DNA from: JAIPDZ01 sp034522175
Lineage (GTDB): Bacteria; Desulfobacterota; DSM-4660; Desulfatiglandales; Desulfatiglandaceae
Assembly: GCA_034522175.1 (NCBI GenBank)
Contig: JAXHLQ010000001.1
Location: 1,612,001-1,676,000 of the forward strand
DNA: 64,000 bases
Direction of reading: 5' to 3'
In this document: positions 16,627 to 27,233 of the stretch, piece by piece
Layout of the letters: each line of letters opens with the position of its first letter
How positions within the stretch are numbered: the first letter of the stretch is position 1
Notes under the pieces: generated by a model
The model's database searches: none
What the model saw: only the letters and a program-made list of their open reading frames with translations
Told to the model about the DNA's origin: nothing
Translations under genes and position numbers: made by a program

Positions 16627-17426
16627 GGAACCTTCCTCTCATCAGAAAACCGCATTTTGGTGAAATCAGCGGGCACCCTTAATGTAAAGATCGCTTTGGG
16701 TATGGGTTCATTAAAGGCCATGGCTTTCAGATCGATGGTTAAGGTATTCCCTTCTTTGTCGCCTACCACGGTCTCACGGGCGAAGATGGTCTCTTTCTCT
16801 GTTTGAAAATCTTTGTAAACGACCCCCGTTTCTTGCGCCGGGAAGATGATGGATTGCGGTATAAAACCCTCTGGGTCCATATGCATGACCGCCGCTTTTT
16901 CCCCCTCTCGCGTCAGGAAAACGAGACGGGAACCCGCTTCGGATACCACCTGGTGATACGGCGGTAAGACGGGGTAGGCCCTGATGATGCTCCATAACAC
17001 CTCTCTTTTCACGGGGATATCGAGCACACCGGGCAAGACGGGATCACCCGGTTGACCCATATACAACCGTTTTTCGGTGAAAGAGAGCACTCGGAGGCCG
17101 GAGGTATCCATCAGGATGTGAACCAGCGGGCGGCCCCATGGATGGGTGATCTCGATTTTGATTCGATCCGGGTTTTTCGCGGCGGCGATGACCAAGTTGG
17201 CCTCCAACTCACCCTGGCGCCCGTTCACATGGATATGCCCCATGGAAAAGAGCGTGCGGGTTGTTTTATCCTGGCTGCTGATTGCCCCCACAGCCGCCTG
17301 GATGTCCGTTGGGGTTAAGGGCGGCCGGGGGGGAGCGGTGACGGAGGGGGCACAGGTTGACAGGAGGAGAAAGGCTGAAACCACCGCCAGGGGTTTGATG
17401 GTCACATATAACTTAGCTGGGATCAA
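16623..17426 (-). CDS. Putative outer-membrane lipoprotein, LolB/DUF4292-like
   Basis: The 267-residue product starts with a signal sequence ending in LLLSTCAPS, a weak lipobox with the Cys at about residue 25. The rest alternates short strands, as in the LolA/LolB or DUF4292 beta-sheet fold (GELEANLVIAAAKNPDRIKI, HILMDTSGLRVLS). Such proteins bind lipid-anchored cargo. It overlaps the preceding TPR gene by 14 bp and the following glycosyltransferase by 4 bp. The fold assignment is from pattern only. Confidence 0.55.
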   Translation of the reverse strand: MIPAKLYVTIKPLAVVSAFLLLSTCAPSVTAPPRPPLTPTDIQAAVGAISSQDKTTRTLFSMGHIHVNGRQGELEANLVIAAAKNPDRIKIEITHPWGRPLVHILMDTSGLRVLSFTEKRLYMGQPGDPVLPGVLDIPVKREVLWSIIRAYPVLPPYHQVVSEAGSRLVFLTREGEKAAVMHMDPEGFIPQSIIFPAQETGVVYKDFQTEKETIFARETVVGDKEGNTLTIDLKAMAFNEPIPKAIFTLRVPADFTKMRFSDERKVP

Positions 17427-19239
17427 TGGTCTTTTTCAAGCGGTTTCGGAGCCGGTCGAGTTTCTCTTTCAAGGCGTCTTCCTTGGAGTGGCCCAAGGAA
17501 AGGGCTTTTTCGTAATACGCAACGGCTTTTTCATATTCGCCCTTCTTGGCGTATGCGTCTCCCAGGTGCTCGTTGATGGTGGGGTCGTCTCCGGATAGCT
17601 TGGCCGCCTTTTCAAGATAGTGAATCGCTTTGTCGTATTGCCCTTTTTGAAAATAGACCCATCCCATGCTGTCTATGATGTAGCCGTTTTCAGGCTTCAG
17701 TGCCATGGCTCGCTGGATAAATGCTTCGGCCTCATCGAGTTTGATCCCTTGCTCGGCATAGGTGTATCCAATGTAATTGAGCGCATCCGCATTATCCGGC
17801 TCTATCTCGAGAACCTGCTGCATCTTTTCAATGGAGGCGTCCTTGTCCCCGGCTTTGTCTAAGATCAGGCCGAGCCGGAAGAGGAGCTCTACATTATTTT
17901 CGAACTCGGAAAGCCCCTCTTGAGTGACCGCTATGGCCTTGTCATATGCCTCGGTTGACTCATGAATGGATGCCAGCATTAGATAGAGTTCCGGCGTCTT
18001 GTTTCCGGATGAAATGGCCTTTTCGAGCACATCGACGGCCTCATCATACCTTTCCTGGGTATGAAAAAGATGGGCCATGTGGATCTGTGTGTTGACAAAG
18101 TATTTGGATTCGGGTGGGATCCGGCCGAAGTGCTCCAGGGCCTTTTCAACGGCTCCCTTTTCTTCATAGGCGGCGGCCAGAAAGAATCTGGATTTATGAT
18201 CTTCGGGCCATGCCGTGACGATCAGTTCCAACTCTTTTATGGATTCGTCCAGTTTTCCCTGCCTCAGATACAAAAGACCGAGGGCCTGCCGTTCACGGGT
18301 GCCGGGCTGGGATTGCTTTTCGATTTCCTGGACCTGTGAAGCCGCCTTTTCCTTCAGACCCAGCTTAAAATAGATATCGATCAACCGTTCCCGGGTCGCA
18401 ATGTTGTTGGGGTAGAGATTCAGGAGTCGTTCATAGACGTTGGCGGCCTCGGAATGCCTGTCGGTCATCTGATAAAGGGTCCCCAGATCAAATAAGGCGG
18501 GTTCCAGCGTGGGGTTGAGTTTCAACGCCTGTTGAAAGGCCTTTTCCGCCGCGTCATTTCGCCCCAATTCCAGATTGATTCTTCCCCGGTAATAGTGGGC
18601 CACCACGAGATCAGGGGTTTGCTTTAGAAGGGTATCCAAAAGACCGAGGGCCTGCTCAAACGCACCGGTTCGGACCAGAAGGGTGATGAGCAGCAGCTTG
18701 ACGCGTTGATTTTCCGGATCAAGTGAAATGATGCTCTGGTACTGTTCAATGGCCTTGGCATCGTCGCCCGTCAGCGTGTACAGATCCGCCAAAAGGATCA
18801 GGGCGTCCGTGTCTTCGGGGGCGATTTCAGCGGCCTTGAGGGCGTATGGCAAGGCCTCATCATATTGTTTTTCACTTTTAAGGAGGAGTGCCATTTTTTT
18901 GTTTAAATAGGTCGATTCGGGGTCTTCCGACAGGGCATGGACGAGATGGCGCTGCGCTTCTTTGTAATGGCCCCGGGTGATGGCGATGGAGGACCTGGTG
19001 AAATCTTCATATGCCCGCTGCTTCGCATCCTTGACGGGGGTGGTGGCCGCCCCGGCTACGGATGTTGCCTGTCCCTCAGGAGAAGGTGGGGATGTTGCGG
19101 CTTTGGGAATACAGGATGAGAAGAGCGGCAGCCAAAGGAGGGCCATCAAGGCCAGGATGCGTGTCGCATCTATGCATAAGCGGATCACCAACCGTTTCTC
19201 GATACCAAAGCTTTCATTAAATGGTGTTTTTGGATTCAT
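17413..19239 (-). CDS. TPR-repeat lipoprotein
   Basis: The 608-residue product has a hydrophobic N-terminal segment ending in PLFSSCIPKA, a plausible lipobox with the Cys near residue 43. The start may lie further in, because 31 residues precede the hydrophobic stretch. About 14 tetratricopeptide repeats follow from residue 80 to the end, for example GWVYFQKGQYDKAIHYLEKA. TPR arrays mediate protein-protein contacts. Its neighbours (LolB-like lipoprotein, LPS enzymes) suggest an envelope assembly role, but the partner is unknown. Confidence 0.8.
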   Translation of the reverse strand: MNPKTPFNESFGIEKRLVIRLCIDATRILALMALLWLPLFSSCIPKAATSPPSPEGQATSVAGAATTPVKDAKQRAYEDFTRSSIAITRGHYKEAQRHLVHALSEDPESTYLNKKMALLLKSEKQYDEALPYALKAAEIAPEDTDALILLADLYTLTGDDAKAIEQYQSIISLDPENQRVKLLLITLLVRTGAFEQALGLLDTLLKQTPDLVVAHYYRGRINLELGRNDAAEKAFQQALKLNPTLEPALFDLGTLYQMTDRHSEAANVYERLLNLYPNNIATRERLIDIYFKLGLKEKAASQVQEIEKQSQPGTRERQALGLLYLRQGKLDESIKELELIVTAWPEDHKSRFFLAAAYEEKGAVEKALEHFGRIPPESKYFVNTQIHMAHLFHTQERYDEAVDVLEKAISSGNKTPELYLMLASIHESTEAYDKAIAVTQEGLSEFENNVELLFRLGLILDKAGDKDASIEKMQQVLEIEPDNADALNYIGYTYAEQGIKLDEAEAFIQRAMALKPENGYIIDSMGWVYFQKGQYDKAIHYLEKAAKLSGDDPTINEHLGDAYAKKGEYEKAVAYYEKALSLGHSKEDALKEKLDRLRNRLKKTIDPS

Positions 19240-19299
19240 TTTATCATACGCTGCGTTACGGATAAGACGGGGGGCACACTTTTGTCGTATGGACCCCTC

Positions 19300-20280
19300 C
19301 TATTTCAAATAATCCGAATACTCCTCTTCGAAGTTGGAGATATTCTCTTTCAGCCATTTTTCAATATTTTGGGTGATCTTTTCCTGTATCTGCCGGATCC
19401 GTTCTCGCGAGATATGGTATTTGTCGCCGAGTTCCTGGAGGGTCATCGGTTTTTCCGCCATGATGCGTTTATCGAATATGTCCGCCTCTTTTCCGGAGAG
19501 GGTTTTTCTGAAGGCCTGAAGACTGCTGGAAAGGCGCGTTTGACTTTCGCTCTTTGAAATTTCATCGTCCACGGCTTCCCCCGGGTGGGGAAGCATCGAA
19601 TCATAAGACTCCCTGGAATCCTCGCCCACGGGGGCGCTCAAAGAGAGTTCCCAACCGCTCAGCCGCTGTGTCATCTCCACCACTTCCTCTTCTTTTACAT
19701 CGAGGCGTTCGGCGAGCAACTTGGGCTCGGGGAAGAATCCCTGGGCGATCAGTTTGTCCCGTTCCTTTGAGAGGTTGAAGAAGAGCTTCCGCTGGCTCTG
19801 AGTGGTTCCAATCTTGACCAGCTTCCAGTTGTCCATGATGAACTTTAAAATATAGGCCTTGATCCAGAATGAGGCATAGTAGGAGAACTTGATTCCCCGA
19901 TAGGGATCGAATTTCTGTACGGCCTGCAAAAGTCCCAGGTTCCCTTCCTGAATCAAGTCCAACAGGTTTCGGGTCCAATACCGGTGAAAATCCATGGCAA
20001 TTTTGACCACCAGTCGGAGATTGGCGGTGATCAGCCGGTAGGCGGCTTTTTCATCGTGTTGCTCTCTGACTCTAATGGCCAGGGCCTTTTCTTCCTCCCT
20101 CGTCAGGAGCTTGTACTGCTTGATTTCGAGGAGGTAAAGCTGAAGGGGATCATAGGGGACGACCGCGGTCTGCTCAGGACGCAGGGCAGGCGGGAGGGTC
20201 TCCGCGCCTACGATCGGATAGATTCTCGAGGATGCTTCCCGGGGATTCTCAGGGGCCACAGGCTTTTTCTTGCTCGTCAT
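19300..20280 (-). CDS. rpoH: RpoH-type (sigma-32) heat-shock sigma factor
   Basis: The 326-residue sigma-70-family protein has region 2 with LLDLIQEGNLGLLQAVQKFD and a tryptophan-bearing SYYASFWIKAYI, and region 4 with LQELGDKYHISRERIRQIQE. The RpoH box, QRKLFFNLS at about residues 163-171, separates it from RpoD and RpoS. It should direct heat-shock transcription. An N-terminal extension of about 40 residues before region 1.2 is unusual compared with E. coli RpoH (284 residues). Confidence 0.88.
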   Translation of the reverse strand: MTSKKKPVAPENPREASSRIYPIVGAETLPPALRPEQTAVVPYDPLQLYLLEIKQYKLLTREEEKALAIRVREQHDEKAAYRLITANLRLVVKIAMDFHRYWTRNLLDLIQEGNLGLLQAVQKFDPYRGIKFSYYASFWIKAYILKFIMDNWKLVKIGTTQSQRKLFFNLSKERDKLIAQGFFPEPKLLAERLDVKEEEVVEMTQRLSGWELSLSAPVGEDSRESYDSMLPHPGEAVDDEISKSESQTRLSSSLQAFRKTLSGKEADIFDKRIMAEKPMTLQELGDKYHISRERIRQIQEKITQNIEKWLKENISNFEEEYSDYLK

Positions 20281-20299
20281 GAAATCCTTTTCTCAGAAG

Positions 20300-21532
20300 T
20301 CAGTCCGCAATGACTTTTTTGTATCGTTTTTTTCCGGCCCGTAAAAGAAAGGTCCCATTATCCATGTCACGGATATCGATGACTTGGTCAAACTGATCGA
20401 GCTTCCGGCCATTGAGGTACCCCCCACCCTGTGCGATGAGGCGGCGGGCATCCCCGCGGCTCTTGCACAAACCGGCGTTCTCAAACAAGATATAAGCGGG
20501 GATACCCTTCTCCAAGTCTTTCCGTTCAACCGCATAAACGGGTACGGAATCATCTGTCTGAGATGCGCCTTCCCCGCCGAAAAGCTGTCTCGCAGCCGCT
20601 TTGGCTTTTCTGGCTTCATCTTTGCCATGGCAAAGGGCGGTGGCTTCATAGGCCAACACGGCCTTGGCTTCTCTGATGTCTGCGCCCTTCAAACGGCCCA
20701 GACGGTTGACCTCATCCATGGGAAGTAGGGTGAAAAGGGACAGAAATCGCTTAATGTCCGCGTCTTCCTGGTTTATCCAGTATTGATAATAGTCGTAAGG
20801 CGATGTCATTTCCGGATCCAGCCAGAGGGCCCCCTTATGGGTTTTCCCCATCTTTATTCCGGAAGCGGTCGTCAGGAGCGGGAATGTGAGGCCGTAGACG
20901 GCCTGGCCTTCCAGCCGGCGGGTCAGGTCCACGCCTGCCAGGATATTTCCCCACTGATCGTTTCCCCCCATCTGCAGGCGGCAGTCATAATGTTTGAAGA
21001 GGTGCCAGAAATCGTAGGCCTGAAGGAGCATATAATTGAATTCTATGAAACTGAGCCCGGTCTCCAATCGCATCTTGTAGCTTTCGGCGGCCAGCATCCG
21101 GTTGACACTGAAATGTCTCCCTATATCCCGCAGAAAATCGATGTACCCTAATGGGGTCAGCCAGTCGGCATTGTTGACCATTAATGCCCGGTCGTCATCA
21201 AAATCAATAAACCCTGAGAGCTGCGCCCTGAGGGCCACGGCGTTGTTTTCAATTTCTTCGCGGGTCATAATGGGACGCATTTCCGTCTTTCCGCTTGGAT
21301 CCCCCACAAGGGTGGTGCCCCCGCCGATCACGGCAATGGGCCGGTGACCCGCTCGCTGCATATGAACCAGTGCCATGATGGGAAGGAGGCTCCCCGCATG
21401 GAAACTCTTCGCCGTTGGATCAAAACCGATGTAACAGGTGGTGGGGGATTCCAGTTGCCTTGAAACAAGGTCCCGATCGGTCACCTGTTCAAGAAAGCCC
21501 CTTTCCTCAAATGTGTTTAAAACATCCTCCAC
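20300..21532 (-). CDS. tyrS: Tyrosyl-tRNA synthetase
   Basis: The 410-residue class I synthetase has the HIGH-equivalent FHAGSLLPI near residue 44 and the KMSKS-equivalent KMGKTHKGALW near residue 230. Tyrosine-site segments GGNDQWGNILAGVDL and TCYIGFDPTAKS are also visible. The C-terminal 65 residues (GDARRLIAQGGGYLNGRKL) form an S4 RNA-binding domain. It charges tRNA-Tyr. It follows the rodZ-like gene with a 1-bp gap. Confidence 0.96.
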   Translation of the reverse strand: MEDVLNTFEERGFLEQVTDRDLVSRQLESPTTCYIGFDPTAKSFHAGSLLPIMALVHMQRAGHRPIAVIGGGTTLVGDPSGKTEMRPIMTREEIENNAVALRAQLSGFIDFDDDRALMVNNADWLTPLGYIDFLRDIGRHFSVNRMLAAESYKMRLETGLSFIEFNYMLLQAYDFWHLFKHYDCRLQMGGNDQWGNILAGVDLTRRLEGQAVYGLTFPLLTTASGIKMGKTHKGALWLDPEMTSPYDYYQYWINQEDADIKRFLSLFTLLPMDEVNRLGRLKGADIREAKAVLAYEATALCHGKDEARKAKAAARQLFGGEGASQTDDSVPVYAVERKDLEKGIPAYILFENAGLCKSRGDARRLIAQGGGYLNGRKLDQFDQVIDIRDMDNGTFLLRAGKKRYKKVIAD

Positions 21533-21533
21533 G

Positions 21534-22565
21534 TCAGTTCTCTTTCCTATTCTGTTTGAATTCCTCGGGAAGGAAGACCCGGATAACCTTTCCTGATTCT
21601 CCCAAATCCGTCATCTGCTCGCCGTTGAAGTCGAGATCGATCCCACCGGCATTGCCGATCAGCAATTCAAAGCCTTCAGCGGCCTCCCATTGGGGCTGAC
21701 TCCCGGGTTGAAATACATACTCCTTGGGTTCGCGATCGTCGACAAATATCCTGATCCAGGTCCTTTCCTTGACCATGGCCCTCAACGTATGATTGAGAAC
21801 ATTGGTTGTGTCAGGGGCGGATGTCTTTTCTCCGGCCTGGTCCGGTGACAGGTCCTTATCGGTCGTTTCAATCGGTGTTTCTACAACCTTTAAAGCATCC
21901 TTCTTTTCAAGGTTGCTGTCGGTGGCCGGGGTCATCCGGCCTGCATCCGCCGATGATGGGGCGTCAAGCGTCGGGGCCGATCCGGGCGTGAGATCCGCAG
22001 GGGGATCTGTTTTTGCCTCGGTCAAAGCCTCTTCCCGAGTCTTTTCATCGACCATGACGTCCTCCATTTCCCGGGGTTCCGCCTTATTCTCACTGTCTAA
22101 AGACTCGGGTGGCGTTCGGATCGAATCGGGGGACCTGGGCGCATAAAATTGCCATGCATAATAAAAGCAGCCGCCCGCCACTGCGAGGACGATCAGCGTG
22201 ATCAGCCAAACGACGGGTTTTCGGCTCTTGGCCGGGGCCATCGCCTGATGCGGTTCAAAGCCCTCTTCCCTGGGAAAATGCGTTGGCTCATAAAGGGCTA
22301 AGACGCCGTCCGGGTCCAGCCCCACGGCACGTGCATAGTTGCGGATAAAGCCCTTTACAAAGCCGGGGGAAGGGAGACGATCCCACGCTTCGTTCTCCAG
22401 TGCGTCCAGAAATCTGGCCCTCACACGGGTCTGCTCAGAGAGCTGATCAAGGGTTAATCCAGCCTTTTCCCTGTGGCTTTTCAGAAGGGTCCCCAGCTCT
22501 CCATCGGAAGAAATGTCCCAGCCTTCTGTTTCAATATCTATGGGTTGATCTTCGTCCCGGTCCAT
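21534..22565 (-). CDS. RodZ-like cytoskeletal / helix-turn-helix membrane protein
   Basis: The 343-residue protein has an N-terminal Xre-type helix-turn-helix (LKSHREKAGLTLDQLSEQTR, about residues 28-47), then FVKGFIRNYARAVGLD, typical of RodZ. One membrane helix lies at about residues 123-145, followed by a Pro/Asp/Glu-rich linker and a C-terminal DUF4115 beta domain (TWIRIFVDDREPKEYVFQPG). RodZ links MreB to the cell-wall machinery. It is coupled to tyrS downstream. Confidence 0.85.
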   Translation of the reverse strand: MDRDEDQPIDIETEGWDISSDGELGTLLKSHREKAGLTLDQLSEQTRVRARFLDALENEAWDRLPSPGFVKGFIRNYARAVGLDPDGVLALYEPTHFPREEGFEPHQAMAPAKSRKPVVWLITLIVLAVAGGCFYYAWQFYAPRSPDSIRTPPESLDSENKAEPREMEDVMVDEKTREEALTEAKTDPPADLTPGSAPTLDAPSSADAGRMTPATDSNLEKKDALKVVETPIETTDKDLSPDQAGEKTSAPDTTNVLNHTLRAMVKERTWIRIFVDDREPKEYVFQPGSQPQWEAAEGFELLIGNAGGIDLDFNGEQMTDLGESGKVIRVFLPEEFKQNRKEN

Positions 22566-22578
22566 GGGGCCTGTCTCA

Positions 22579-23607
22579 TCAAAAGATAATCTTGGTGTAT
22601 GCCTTTTCTCTCAGTTCTTTCAGCCATGCCGCATACTTCTTGTCCAGTTCCTGACGGTAAAGGATGGTGTGAATGGCCCCTTTGGCCTGCTCAAAGGGGG
22701 TTACCCCTCCCTCCTGCTTTTCCACCACCTTGATCAACTGGATGCCGGCGGGGGTGACAATGGGCTGGCTCACCCCTCCTGCCGACAGATCCCGGATGTG
22801 TTCGGCCAACTGCGGGTTTACTTCAGACATCTCGAATTTTCCCAGATCACCACCATCCCCGGCCCCCGGACCATCAGAGTATTTTTTGGCCAGATCAGAA
22901 AAATTCGCTCCCTCCGCCAATCTCGCCAGGAGGTCATCGGCCTTTTTCAGAAGGGCATCGGCTTCTGCTCGATCCGACGGGTCCTTCCGGGCGAGAAAGA
23001 TCACGGCCAGTCGGATCTTGGCCTTTCTACGGAAGTCGTCGATATGGGCGTTATAATAATTCCGGAGTTCTTCCTCCCTGATGAAAATCTTGGATTTGAC
23101 CTCCTGGTTGATCAGACGGATCCGTTCCAGTTCCTTTCTGACCTCTTCCCTGTACGCCTTGAAGGTCGTCCCATCCGCCTCGAGTTTGGCCTGCAAATCC
23201 TCCTGTGTGAGCTGGTTGTTTGCTTTGACCCGTTCAATGGCGGCATCCACCTCCGCCTCACTCACCGTGATGTTCAGTTCCTTCACCTTTTCAACGGCGA
23301 TCTTTTCGTTGATCAGCATGTCCAGGACCTTGTGCCGGACATCCATGTACTGCTCTTCAGATCGCTTTCGAATCTCATCCGGGGGTATACCGGTCAGCTC
23401 CCGCATTCGGCCGTTGAGTTCATAAAGTGTAACCACCTCATCGTTTACAATAGCGACCACGCGGTTATGGACTTCCGCCGCGACCGGGAGCCATTGGGAG
23501 ACCGCCGTCAGAAAAAGGATGGAAACAAAAAGTGTCTGGCGTCGCCCGAACAACATCTTTCTGAACCGAAAATTTACCTCTTCCATTCCTAAATTATACC
23601 TTATCAT
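22579..23607 (-). CDS. SurA-like periplasmic peptidyl-prolyl isomerase / chaperone
   Basis: The product is up to 342 residues. A signal peptide (FVSILFLTAVSQWLPVAA) leads into the SurA N-terminal domain (NRVVAIVNDEVVTLYEL), then one parvulin domain at about residues 195-290 (FSDLAKKYSDGPGAGDGGDL, then GIQLIKVVEK). E. coli SurA has two parvulin domains; this has one. It should help fold outer-membrane proteins. The start is uncertain: ATGs at 23607, 23586 and 23556 are possible, and a TATAAT within the longest form favours a later one. Confidence 0.82.
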   Translation of the reverse strand: MIRYNLGMEEVNFRFRKMLFGRRQTLFVSILFLTAVSQWLPVAAEVHNRVVAIVNDEVVTLYELNGRMRELTGIPPDEIRKRSEEQYMDVRHKVLDMLINEKIAVEKVKELNITVSEAEVDAAIERVKANNQLTQEDLQAKLEADGTTFKAYREEVRKELERIRLINQEVKSKIFIREEELRNYYNAHIDDFRRKAKIRLAVIFLARKDPSDRAEADALLKKADDLLARLAEGANFSDLAKKYSDGPGAGDGGDLGKFEMSEVNPQLAEHIRDLSAGGVSQPIVTPAGIQLIKVVEKQEGGVTPFEQAKGAIHTILYRQELDKKYAAWLKELREKAYTKIIF

Positions 23608-23692
23608 TATCTTTGCCTAAACTTATTACCATAACACTAAAGGGTGAAAAATCAAGGTAATTTTTCGCAGGGACTTGCGCCCCATAGGCGGT

Positions 23693-26600
23693 TTAGGGTT
23701 CAAGAGCGGCGTCGACCTCCAACATCGAAACGGCCTTTTCAATTTTATGAAAATCCTCGGGAAGCGACAGCCTTCCAACGCGAATATTGAGCTTGTTACC
23801 GGAAATGAGCTGAAACCGATTGGGCATCTGATGAATTTTTTCAACCATGCGGGCAGGGTCCACAGCGCCGTTGTCGGAGAAGGTCAGGGTGAGAACACGA
23901 TCGCCTACGTCCAGTTTTATTATTTTCAGGCGCTTTAAAATGAGACGGACAGACAGGAGGGCAAAGAGGTTTTCCACCTCCCGGGGCGGCGGTCCGAAAC
24001 GATCCGAGATTTCTGAAATGGTTTCTTCGAGTTCGGATGCCTCAATCAGGCCTGAAAGTCTTCGGTACAGGTTGAGCCGCACATCGGTGTCCATGACGTA
24101 GTCGCCCGGAAGATATGCCGGGATGGGGACATTGATTTCAGGGTTGATGTCATCTTCCCACGCCTCGCCTTTCAGCTCCGCGACCGCACGTTCGATAAGC
24201 TTGAGGTAGAGTTCATATCCAATGGCCGAGATATGACCGGACTGGGCGAAACCGAGGATGTTCCCCCCCCCCTGATCTTCAGATCGTGTATGGCGAGATG
24301 GAGGCCCGCACCGAGATGGGAGAAGTCCATGAGGGCCTTCAGCCGTTTTTCCGCATCCTTTGTCAGTACGGCATCTTTGGATAACAGGAGGTAAGCATAG
24401 GCCTTCTCTTTGGCCCGGCCCACGCGCCCCCGCAATTGATAGATCTGGGCCAGCCCCATGCGGTCGGCCTCATTGATGATAATGGTGTTGGCCGATGGGA
24501 TATCCAGCCCCGATTCAATAATGGTGGAGCAGACCAGTACATCGATGTCCTTCCTCAGAAATCGTATCATCGTCTCTTCGAGCTCTCTCGCCTTCATCTG
24601 ACCGTGGGCAACGGCAAAACGGGCTCCAAGGATGAGCTTCTGGAGTTTATCGGCCATCCAGTCGATGGTCTGGACCCGGTTATGCACAAAAAAAGTCTGC
24701 CCTCCCCTTGCCACTTCCGCCTCAATGGCCCGAATGATAAGCGATTCGTCGAAGGAAGACAGATAGGTCTCAATGGCCAGGCGATCCTCGGGCGGGGTTT
24801 CGATGACGCTCAGATCCCTCACCCCGGTCATGGACATTTGCAGGGTCCTCGGGACCGGGGTGGCGGTGATGGCCATCACCTCCACCATGGCCCGGTATCG
24901 CTTCAGGGCTTCCTTCTGTTTGACCCCGAAGCGTTGCTCCTCATCAATAATGAGGAGCCCCAGATCCACAAACCGGACATCCTTCTGCAGGATCCTGTGC
25001 GTCCCCACCAACACGCTGACGCGCCCGGAGCGCACCTTTAAAATGACCTCTCGCTGTTCGGCCTTGGTCTTAAAGCGGCTCAGCAGGCCTACCTCAATAT
25101 CATAGGCTTTCATACGCCTGGAAAAGGTCTCAAAATGCTGTTCCGCCAGGACCGTTGTGGGGACCAGAAAAGCGACCTGTTTTCCGTCCGAAACCACCTT
25201 GAAGGCGGCCCTGAGGGCAATTTCCGTTTTTCCAAATCCCACATCGCCGCATATGAGACGATCCATCGGTTTTTCCGAGGCGAGATCCGTCAGCACGTCT
25301 TCTACGGCTTTGAGTTGATCGTCGGTCTCTTCGTGTTCGAAACCGGCCTCGAACTGTCGATAATGGTAGTCAGGGGGAGAAAAGGCGTGTCCCTTGCGAT
25401 ATTTCCTCAGGGCGTAAAGCTCCACAAGCTGTCTCGCTATTTTCTTGATGGATTTTCCCGCCTTCTGCTTGGCCATGTGCCACGCGTGTCCCCCCAGTTG
25501 ATCCAGCTTGGGATTTCGATCGTCTGCACCGGCATATTTCTGAAGTGCGCTGACACGGTCGGCCGGGAGGTAGAGCTTTGAATGCTGAGCATATTCGACG
25601 AGGACGAAGTCGTGAATTCGTCCGGCCACCTCCATGGTACGAAGGCCCCCGTATCGTCCGATGCCGTGCGCTTCGTGAACAACAAAATCCCCCGCCTTAA
25701 GAAGCGTCAGGCTGGACCAGTTCAGCCCATCTTTTCCCTTGCTTTGACGTCTCCGGGTCCTTCGTTTGGTGCCGAAAATCTCGTCCTCGCTCAGGACGCA
25801 GAGGTTCTGTTCAGCCCAGACAAATCCCTTTGAGAGTCGGCCCAGACACAAATAAACCCCTGGGTTTTTCGGGATCTGTTCCCAGCCTTCCACCGTACCG
25901 TCAATGGCGACCCGGTAGTTTTTCAAGATCTCTTTCAGACGGTTCGCCTGTTGCATGGCACTGCATGTGATGACCACCTTGAATCGGGATTGCCGCCACG
26001 TTTCGATCTTTTCAGCAAGCGGCGCGAGAGACACCTTCCCCCGATGGGCAAGGGTCAGCGCCATGTCGGTCTCCAACTGGAGGGGGCCTTCCACGGTTAT
26101 CACCCTATCGGCATCAGACGTGGGGCCGAGTCCGAGCTGACGGAAGGTAAGGTGCTGATGCTCGGTGAGCTGACGTTCTATTTCCTCCACCTCAATAAAC
26201 AGGTTTTCGACGTGGGGAAAGGGTTCCTGCTTTTCAGAGGCCTCCTCTCTGAATTTCTGCTGATCCGATTCAAATCTTCGGGCCGCCTTTTGAATCTGCG
26301 TTTTCCATCGATGGGGGTCAAACCCGGCGATGAGTCCGTCTTTCGGCAGATAGGAGAGGAGGCTGTTTAGATGGTCATAAAAATGATTCAGCCAGGCCTC
26401 CTGACCCGGAAACCCGGTGATCACGCCGGGTTGGGATTGACGGGGCAGTCTTCCCATGGATCGGGCGCGATCGCGGTTCTCAGGCTCCATGATGATCTCC
26501 GTGGCCGGAAGGAGAATGAAGGATGTGGATTGGGCCTGTGATCGTTGGGCCACCGGATCAAAGTGACGGATCGATTCGAGATGATCCCCCCAGAACTCCA

Positions 26601-27192
26601 TCCGGATGGGGAGGGGGTACAGGGGAGAGAAAAGATCAATAACCCCCCCGCGAACCGAATAATCCCCCTGGTCCTCCACCAGGGATGTCCTTTGGTACCC
26701 GGTGGTTTCCAGCGTTTGAATGAGTTCAGGCCGATCCACCTCTTCCCCGGTTTCAAAATATTGAAGGGCATTGACAAAGGCATCTTTGGGGAGAATGTTG
26801 AAGCAGATCGCCTCAAGGGATGTCACGACGATGGCCGCTTTGTCATGAATGAGGCCATAGAGCGCTCGAATCCGCTGGGTGATCAGGTCCCGATGCGGGC
26901 TGAGCCCGGACAGGGGGCTGATGTCATAGGGGAAAAACGGGTATAGCCTGGATTCGAATGCCGAGGGGTGTACGGCCTCATTTCCCATGAAGAACTGAAG
27001 CATTTTGTAAAGGGCATGCGCTGACTTGATATCCGGAAGGATCATGAGCGTGGGTCGCTCAAGGTCGGCCAATACCTCTGAAAGGAAATAGGCCTGGACA
27101 GCCTCTGTGAGACCGATCACTTCGGCACGGCCTGACCCGTGTCCAAGCCATTTTTTCAATCCGGCGAACGGTTCTGATGTCCGTGATGCCAT
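23693..27192 (-). CDS. mfd: Transcription-repair coupling factor, one frame break in this sequence
   Basis: The superfamily 2 translocase Mfd removes stalled RNA polymerase and recruits UvrA. Segments from the N-terminus: a UvrB-homology region, the CarD-like RNAP-interaction domain (LKAGDFVVHEAHGIGRYGG), Walker A GDVGFGKT near residue 645, DEEQRFG, and the TRCF C-terminal domain. The frame breaks at a run of 10 C on the plus strand (24263-24272). With 11, the protein reads IRGGGNILGFAQSGHI and continues to 23693, about 1,166 residues, the normal Mfd size. A sequencing error is likely. Confidence 0.93.
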
Positions 27193-27233
27193 CGGTATCT
27201 TTCGTGTTGAGGTGCGGATAATTTTCAGGGTTT

